A stretch of 64,000 nt of DNA, taken from contig CM036159.1 in the NCBI GenBank assembly GCA_020631735.1, forward strand, positions 94,350,656 through 94,414,655. The letters are read 5' to 3'. The translations under genes and the position numbers were made by a program. The DNA comes from Saccharum officinarum. Taxonomy: Eukaryota > Streptophyta > Magnoliopsida > Poales > Poaceae. Within the stretch, counting starts at the first letter, position 1. Each line of letters opens with the position of its first letter. The notes beneath the pieces were generated by a model. The model had not been told where the DNA came from and did not search any database. It was given only the letters and a program-made list of their open reading frames with translations. This document shows, in pieces, positions 57,001 to 64,000 of the stretch.

Positions 57001-60000
57001 GCTCAAGTGGAAGCTCGTTTTGGTCCATTTGGAGATAGCACCAATCTTGATGCAAGATAGGTACATGGTTTGCGCTGAACATACCATAGGCTCAATTTTG
57101 ACACACCCAATGGACCTCCTAGGTGACATGGGTCATGTGGAATCTTATTTTGGTCCGCTTGAAGACGAAGATAGATGCATGGTTTGCGTCAAACATACCA
57201 CATGGTTAGAAACCATTTTGGATGCACCCGATGGTACTGCTCGGTGACGAGGCTCAAGTGAAAGCTCATTTTGGTCCATTTGGAGATATTGTTAATCTTG
57301 ACTCAAGATAGGTGCACGGTTTGTGCCAAATGTACCATAGGCTCCGTAATTGTTTTGGTCACACCCGATGGTACTCATTATTGATGAGACTCAAGTGGAA
57401 GCTCGTTTTGATCCGTTTGGAGATAGTACTAATCTTGACTTAAGCTAGGTGCACTGTTTGTACCAAACGTACCATAGCCTTAGAAATCATTTTGGATGTA
57501 ACCAATGGTACTCCTAGGTGATGAGACTCAAGTGGACGCTCGTTTCGGTCCGTTTGGAGATAGTGCTAATCTTGACGCAAAATAGATGCATAGTTTTGTT
57601 GAACCTACCATAGGCTCAGAAATCATTTGGACGCACCCGATGAACTCCTAAGTGACGTGGGTCATGGTGAATCTTGTTTCGGTCTATTTGGAGACAGTGT
57701 TAGTGTCGGTGCAAGATAGGTGTACGGTTTGAGCCAAACATACGATAGGCTTGGAAATCATTTTGGACGAAGCTAATGGAACTCAAGTGGAAGCTCGTTT
57801 CGGTCTATTTGGAGATAGTGCTAATCTTGATGCAAGATAGGTGGACGGTTTGGGCTGAACGTACCATAGGCATGGAAATCATTTTGGACGCACCTGATGG
57901 AACCCTTAGGTGATGTGGGTCATGTCAAATCTTGTTTCGGTCTGTTTGGAGACGGTGTTAGTGTCAGTGCAAGATAGTTGCACGGTTTGCGCCAAACGCT
58001 TTGTAATCGTTTTGGACGCACCCGATGGTACTCCAAGGTGACGAGGTTGAAGTGGAAGCTCGTTTCAGTCTGTTTGGAGATAGTGCTAATCTTGACGCAA
58101 GTTAGGTGCACGGGTTGCGCTAAATGTACCATTGGCTCAGAAATTGTTTTGGATGCACCCGATGGAAGTTCTAGGTAACGTGGGTCATGTGGGATTGTTT
58201 TGGTCTGATTGGAGACGGAGTTAGCATCAGTGCAAGAGAGGTGCACGGTTTGCGCGGAATGTACCATAGGCTTATAAATCGTTTTGGATGCACCCGATGG
58301 TACTCCTAGGTAATGAGGCTCAAGTGGATGCTCATTTTGGTCCGTTTAGAGATGATGCCAATCTTGATGCAAGGTAGGTGCACCGTTTGTGCCGAACGTA
58401 GCATGGGCTCGGTTTGGACGCACTCGATGAAACTCCTAGGTGACGTGGGTCATTTGGAATCTTGTTTTGGCCTGTTTGAAGACGGAGTTAGCGTCCGTGC
58501 AAGATAGGTGCATGGCTTGCATCAAACATACCATAGGTTTAGAAATCATTTTGGAGGCACCCAATGGTACTCCTAGGTGACGAGGCTCAAGTGGAAGCTC
58601 ATTTCAGTCCGTTTGGAGATAGTGTTAATCTTGACTCAAGATAGGTGCACGGTTTGCGCCAAACGTACCATAGGCTTAGTAATCATTTTGGACACACCCG
58701 ATGGTACTCCTAGGTGATGAGGCTCAAGTGGAAGCTCATTTTGATCCATTTGGAGATAGTACTATTCTTAACTCAAGATAGGTGCACGGTTTGCGCGAAA
58801 CGTATCATAGATCAGAAATTATTTTAGACGTACCCAATGGTACTCCTAGGTGACGAGGCTCAAGTGGAAGCTTATTTTGGTCCGTTTGGAGATAGTGCTA
58901 ATCCTGACGCAACAGAGGTGCATAGTTTAGCCGAACGTACCATAGGGTCAGAAAATCGTTTTGGGCACACCCGATGGAACTCCTAGGTGAGTGGGTCATG
59001 GCGAATTTTTTTTCGGTCTGTTTGGATATGGTGTTAGTGTTGGAGCAACATAGGAGCATGGTTTGCGCCAAATGTACCATAGGCTCAGTAATCGTTTTGT
59101 ACGCACCCGATGGTACTCCGAAGTGACGAGGCACAAGTGGAACCTTGTTTTGGTCCTTTTGTAGATAGTGGTAATCTTGATGCAAGATAGATGCATTGTT
59201 GACGACGAACGAACCATAAGCTCAACAATCATTTTGGAAACACATGATGTAACTCCTAGGTGACGTGGGTCATGGTGAATCTTATTTCAGTTCGTTTAGA
59301 GACGGTGTTGGTGTTAGTGTTGGCGCAAGATCTGCACGGTTTGCACCAAATGTACCATAGGCTTGGAAATCATTTTGGATGAAGTCGATGGAACTCCTAG
59401 GTGATGTGGCTCATGTGGAATCTCATTTTGGTCTATTCCATGACGGTGTTAGTGTCAAAGCATGATAGGTTCATGGTTTGCGCCAAATGTACCATTGGGT
59501 TAGAAAATCATTTTGGACGCAGCCAACGGTACTCCAAGTTGACGAGGCTCAAGTGGAAGGTCGTTTTGTACGATTTGGAGATAGTGCTAATCTTGACGCA
59601 TTGTGTTCAACGTACCATAGGCTTGAAAATCATTTTGGACACACCCAATGGTACTCTGAGGTGACGAGGCTCAAGTGGAAGCTCGTTTCGGTCTGTTTAG
59701 ATATAGTGCTAATCTTGACGCTAGATAGGCAAGATAGGTGCACGGTTTGCGCCAAATATACCATTGGCTCAGAAATTGTTTTGGATGCACCCAATGGAAC
59801 TTCTAGGTGACGTGGGTCATGTGGAATATTGTTTTGGTCCGATTGGAGACGGAGTTAGCAATGGTGGAAGAGAGGTGCTTGGTTTGCGCAGAACGTTCCA
59901 TAGGCTCACAAATTGTTTCGGACGCACCACGATAGTAACACCTAGAGGAAGCTCGTTTGGTCCGTTTGGAGATAGTGCCAATCTTGACGCAAGAGTAGGT

Positions 60001-61303
60001 GCTCGGTTTGCACCGAAGTACAAAGGCTCAAAAAATCATTTTGGACGCACCCGATGGAACTCTTAGGTGACGTGGGTCATGTGGAATCTCGTTTTGTCTG
60101 TTTGAAGACGGAGTTAGCGTCCGTGAAAGATAGGTGCCTTGGTTGCTCAAACGTACTATAGGGTTAGAAATCATTTTGGATGCACCCGATGGTACTCCTA
60201 GGTGACGAGGCTCAAGTGGAAGCTCATTTTAGTCCGTATGGAGACAGTGTTAATCTTNNNNNNNNNNNNNNNNNNNNNNNNNNNNNNNNNNNNNNNNNNN
60301 NNNNNNNNNNNNNNNNNNNNNNNNNNNNNNNNNNNNNNNNNNNNNNNNNNNNNNNNNGCATCTAGAATCTTGTTTCGGTCCGTTTTGAGATGGTGTTTAA
60401 GTAGTCGGTGGAAGATAGTGCACGGTTTGCACCAACGTACCATAGGCTTCAAAAATCATTTTCGACCACCCGATGGTACTGCCTAGGTGACGAGGCTCAA
60501 GTACAAAGCTTCTTTCGGTCTATTTGGAGATAGTGCAAATGTTGTGCAAAGATAGATGCACGATTTGTGCTAAACGTATCATTGGCTCAAAAATCATTTT
60601 TGACGCACCCAATAGAACTTCTAGGTGACATGGGTCATCTAGAATCCTGTTTCAGACCGTTTGGAGGCAGTGTTATTGTCGGTGCAAGATAGGTGTACGG
60701 TTTGCACCAAACATAATATAGGCTCATAAATTATTTTGGACGCACATGATGGTGCTCCTAGGTGACGAGGCTCAAGTGGAAGCTCATTCAGTCCATTTGA
60801 ACATATTGCTAATCTTGACGCAAGATAGGTGCACGGTTTGCGCCGAATGTGCCATTGGCTTAGAAATCATTTTTGACACACCTGATGGAACTCCCTGGTG
60901 ACGTGGGTCATCTAGTATCTCATTTTGGTCCGTTTGGAGACAGTGTTAGTGTCGGTGCAAGATAGGTGCACAGTTTGCGCCGAACGTACCATAGGCTCAG
61001 AAATCATTTTGGACACACCCGATGGTACTCCTAGGTGACAAGGCTCAACTAGAAGCTCGTTTCGGTCCATTTAGAGATAGTGATAACCTTGACGCAAGAT
61101 TGGTGCACGGTTTGCGCCAAACGTACCATAGGCTTAGAAATTGTTTTGCACACCCGATAGAACTCCTAGGTGACGTGGGTCATGTGGAATGTCAAGTTGG
61201 TCCGTTGGAGGAGGTGCTAGTGTCGGTGCAAGATAGGTGCACGGTTTGTGCCAAACGTACCACTGGCTCAGAAATTATTTTGGTCGCGCCCGATGGTACT
61301 CCT
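51084..61303 (+). repeat. 137-bp satellite array (centromeric CEN38/SCEN-type)
   Basis: About 74 tandem monomers. I count 137 bases from GCAAGATAGGTGCACGGTTT through CGCCAAACGTACCATAGGCT, ATTTTGGACGCACCCGATGG, TACTCCTAGGTGACGAGGCT, CAAGTGGAAGCTCGTTTCGG, CCGTTTGGAGATAGTGCTAA to TCTTGAC. Variant classes alternate: one with GAGGCTCAAGTGG/GATAGTGCTAATCTTGAC, one with GTGGGTCATG/GACGGTGTTAGTGTC(A/G)GTG, and rarer ones with GACGAAGCCGATGG or GTTCAGAGATGG. The first two often form a ~274-bp dimer. Period and dimer structure fit the sorghum/sugarcane centromeric satellite; identity needs a database check. Copies differ noticeably, so the array is not freshly homogenised. All open frames inside are by-products. 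Confidence 0.85.
60258..60357. other. Assembly gap inside the satellite (100 N)
   Basis: A run of exactly 100 N; the true array length is unknown and probably larger. The sequence just right of the gap (about 60358-60560) has more single-base indels than the rest, as in a low-quality contig end. Confidence 0.99.
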
Positions 61304-61933
61304 ATACAAGGCCAGGGCTCGAGCCACACTCTCGTGGCACCCCAAGACGTATTCGAGGCTAAAAGAGAAGGTCGACGGAGGAATCCCCTCGGAGGGAGGC
61401 ATCGAGCCCTCGAATCCCATCGCAAGGAATCGAGATCCATAAGACCACTCTTTGGCATTTTTGAGAGCGCCTCCATGGCCGCTAGCCGACTCCTATCGAA
61501 TGGAGCACGGGCTCCCACTCGAATTCCCCATTAATAGCTCACCGGAGACCATCGAAACTCGCCCAAACGAGGGTAGTACGACGTTCCCCCACCCCTCCTC
61601 CCTTTTTCTAAAAAGGGAGCATGAGGGTCGAACAATAAAAGACGGTCAAGACTCTGATCGACCTCACGCGCACGAGGCTCGGGGGCTCGACCGCAGAAAG
61701 CCAAACCTCGAATGGAAAAAGACAGGACATGCCATGACACAAGGGCGTTCCTTAATAGAGCGTGTAAAAGACCTCGAAGGAGTCAAAATACTCCATCGAG
61801 GCCTCAGGGGCTACACCCGGCAGGTGCACTCGCGCGCCCCACCAGAAAAAGTTACGACGCTACGACTCTAGTTAATGAACTGCTGAGCCTCTGTGAGAGT
61901 AACCCACACTCACCCAAAGGCACGGGGCTACTG
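61304..61933 (+). mobile_element. 5'-truncated internal 3' end of a Ty3/gypsy element
   Basis: The satellite stops in mid-monomer at about 61303 (..GATGGTACTCCTA) and GC-rich CTCGAG/TCGAGG-rich DNA begins. No conserved protein domain is seen; the frames have Arg/Pro-rich composition. The end ACCCAAAGGCACGGGGCTAC directly before TGTCGG is the tract-plus-LTR junction common in grass gypsy elements (Tat-like), which gives plus orientation. Confidence 0.6.
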
Positions 61934-63034
61934 TCGGGTACCTAAAACTAGGGGTACCCACAATCAACGATTAACAAAAACAAAACGCTATCCGCAAACG
62001 AGACGAGCCAAAATTTGGGACGAGACACCTCGACTGCGTTCTAACTCGTACAAGGCTCGCTTGACGGAACGCCTCGACTACGTTCTAACTCATACAAGGC
62101 ATGCTCGACAGGACGCCTAGACTACATTCTGACTCGTACGAGGCACCCTCGACGGGATGCCTCGACTATCGAAAAATCTCCGACTTGCATGACCTCGGGT
62201 CAGGCCGCTCGACCCGCCTTATTCACCAAACTCTGAGACAAAAGTCAGAGCATTTAATGCGACTACCAACTACTTCCTACCATCATGGCTACAGCGGTAA
62301 CCAGCATGGAAGTAGTACCGGTGTCAAATCTCACTTTTTACCGCCATCCCGGGATACGACACCATACCGTGCACTGTTTTGCTACTGATCACCTCGAGGG
62401 AGGATACGACAAAGACCATACCCCACGATCTCGGGGATTCGGCCTTATCCACCCGTCCTCGAGCTGGCCTCAACCCAGCCTCGACCTATCGCCGGTCAGC
62501 AGGGGAAAAAGGCCGACGTGGCATAGGACACTCGGGGTCTTTTCATCGTCTCGTCCTCTACGTCACCATGGTGTCTAGGGATGGCCGGCCATTCTCGGGG
62601 CACGTCGCTACAACTACCTCCACAGGGATCGACAAAACTTCACCTCAAAGGCACCCTCGGCGTCCCTGCCTCCTCTTTCCCTATAAAAGGGCAGGCCGGG
62701 GCTCTACAAGGGGCAGACAAACAACGAACAACAGACAACGAAAAACCAGTCTCTATCCCACCAAAGAAGATCAACATCTCAAGCAATCCCCTTTGTACTC
62801 TCACTTTTCCTTTGAGACCTGGGCTCGGTTCCCTCTCTCACAGCTTGTAACCCCTACGCAAGCACTTAGGTGCAAGGAAATACAATACTCCCCTCCCCGC
62901 TGGATGTAGGGCCTTCTTTTGCGTGAATTAGGATAAATCCCCGTGTATCCTCCTTGCATTACCATCTAGATTAGGGACACGCAGCATTTGATTCACTCGT
63001 TGGCTTAGGACCCCCTCGGGACCGAACACCGACA
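61934..63034 (+). repeat. 3' LTR of the truncated gypsy element
   Basis: About 1101 bp from TGTCGGGTACC to ACCGAACACCGACA; the ends TGTCGG/CCGACA are inverted. A TATA box (TATAAAA at 62692-62698) in plus orientation supports the assigned strand. Four tandem 44-bp units start at 62027, 62071, 62115 and 62159 (each [G/A]CCT[C/A]GACT.CGTTCTAACTC-like). Confidence 0.7.
62027..62172. repeat. 44-bp minisatellite inside the LTR (about 3.3 units)
   Basis: The units CCTCGACT(G/A)CGTTCTAACT with an ACAAGGC(T/A) core repeat at 44-base spacing and then decay into GCCTCGACTA. Differences are single substitutions. Confidence 0.85.
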
Positions 63035-64000
63035 GCGACGTTGAGCTTGGTTGGCATTGCGCTGTTGTCGCTCTTGTCGCTGTTGATCGGTCTCGTCTCC
63101 AGCAGGTGGATCTTCATCTTAGCTAACCATGTTGATCATGGCGCCACGCCTTGGAGGGAAGGCCGGGATTTGAGGAAAGCCTAGAAGATATAGCCTCTCC
63201 TCATCACCGTTACTCACATGGTGTAATACCATGGTTTGAGTAGTCCCGTCGGACGCGGTGCTCGATCCAGAGCTCAAACGGCTATCTGTCTGGGTGGTAT
63301 GGATCGAAACTTGATCAGAGCCCACCATATTGATGAAGTTGCATGGTTAAGGTCGAGATCGAGTGGAGCGCCCTTCAGGAGTTGAAGTGACTACTAGATC
63401 TATACCTAATCATTGAAAATGGGTGGCTCGAGCAGGTCGAGTAGATCTGTTGTAGCCATTCGAGTCTTGTTCGGTAAACTGCTCTTGGAGCGAGTCAACC
63501 AGAGTCAGGGTGGATGAGAGCTTTCCACCGAGCCGGTCGATGGAGTTGATCAGGTCGGTGTTGTCGAGTTTCTTCCCCTGATAGCGAGGGAGGAACTGAC
63601 CAGTTGCCGGTGTGGTCGATGACGATGCTGGTGTAAGCGAAGCCGGAGCCAGCGTAGTCATAACCGATGCTGGTGTCGGGGAAGTAGTCGATGCAGATTG
63701 AATCTGCATCCCCTCCATGGTCGAGGCGACAAAGTCATTGGAGCCGGTGGTCCACGTGATCTGGCCGATCGTGAATGTGAGGCCAGCCGCCGTGGCCCTA
63801 GAGTCGGGGGAGATGACCATCTCACACGCCTGAAAAGCAGTACACACACCCCCTACCTGGCGTGCCACTATCGACAAAACCTGGTCGACAGTCTACCGAG
63901 GGGTATGCCCAAGGTAGTATATTGTCGGCAGACAGGTGTGCAAGCCATGAACGAGATGGTGATGCATAACAACATGTGGGTTTACCTAGGTTCAGGCTGC
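63035..64000 (-). other. Unclassified repeat-like DNA with a Thr/Ser-rich open frame
   Basis: The sequence differs from the satellite and from the LTR. A minus-strand open frame (63877-63410) encodes a Ser/Thr/Ala-rich product (QIQSASTTSPTPASVMTTLA) with no domain I recognise. TCGATC/GGTCGAG words and a right end (GGTTTACCTAGGTTCAGGCT) resemble the interior of grass DNA transposons or gypsy leaders; this is only an impression. No target duplication matching the LTR on its left could be verified. Confidence 0.3.

Noticed and set aside
51084..61300. Dozens of 60-115-codon frames and a CRISPR-like regular repeat pattern
   Set aside because: The frames follow the 137-bp satellite period and encode no domain. 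The repeats are adjacent, without unique spacers, so this is a satellite and not CRISPR.

Overview
This is nuclear DNA of a grass, most likely from the Andropogoneae (sorghum, sugarcane, Miscanthus group). Three things point there: intron-containing plastid-protein genes, nested grass LTR retrotransposons, and a 10-kb array of a satellite whose monomer I count as 137 bp with dimer-type variants. That length and dimeric structure match the CEN38/SCEN centromeric satellite class of sorghum and sugarcane. The species cannot be fixed from sequence alone. Three runs of exactly 100 N (17945-18044, 39217-39316, 60258-60357) are assembly gaps of unknown true size.

Layout. Positions 1-5.2 kb hold ordinary genes: the 3' end of a PsbP-domain thylakoid protein (+), a complete four-exon gene for plastid ribosomal protein L11 (+), and a single-exon wax-synthase-like MBOAT acyltransferase (-). 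Positions 5.3-13.4 kb hold small transposons and a Helitron-like element carrying a fragment of an omega-3 fatty acid desaturase. At 13.98-17.90 kb a U2 snRNA gene with recognisable promoter elements is split by a 3.7-kb Mutator-like element with long terminal inverted repeats and a perfect 9-bp target duplication.

Positions 18-51 kb are nested LTR retrotransposons. Copia element A (minus strand, gag only, no pol seen) has its gag interrupted by a very young 14.6-kb Ty3/gypsy chromovirus (23439-38047, plus strand, target duplication TCTAC, LTRs differing at about 6 sites in 3972 bp). Copia element B (minus strand, SIRE/Maximus-like, with an extra ORF 3' of pol) occupies 39.3-51.08 kb and carries inactivating lesions. 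Positions 51.08-61.3 kb are the satellite array. The array joins a 5'-truncated gypsy 3' end with its LTR (61.3-63.03 kb), and the last kilobase is unclassified repeat-like DNA.

The most striking feature is in the young gypsy element. Between its 5' LTR and gag-pol lies a separate 350-codon ORF (28194-29246). After removal of the initiator Met, its N-terminus is identical to residues 1-12 of histone H3 (ARTKQTARKSTG). A coiled-coil region and an acidic tail follow. The same element encodes a chromodomain at the end of its polyprotein. An H3-tail mimic and a putative H3-tail reader in one retrotransposon suggest a chromatin-targeting or chromatin-evasion system. Both start codons of the element sit directly after splice-acceptor-like CAG sequences, with a strong candidate donor upstream.
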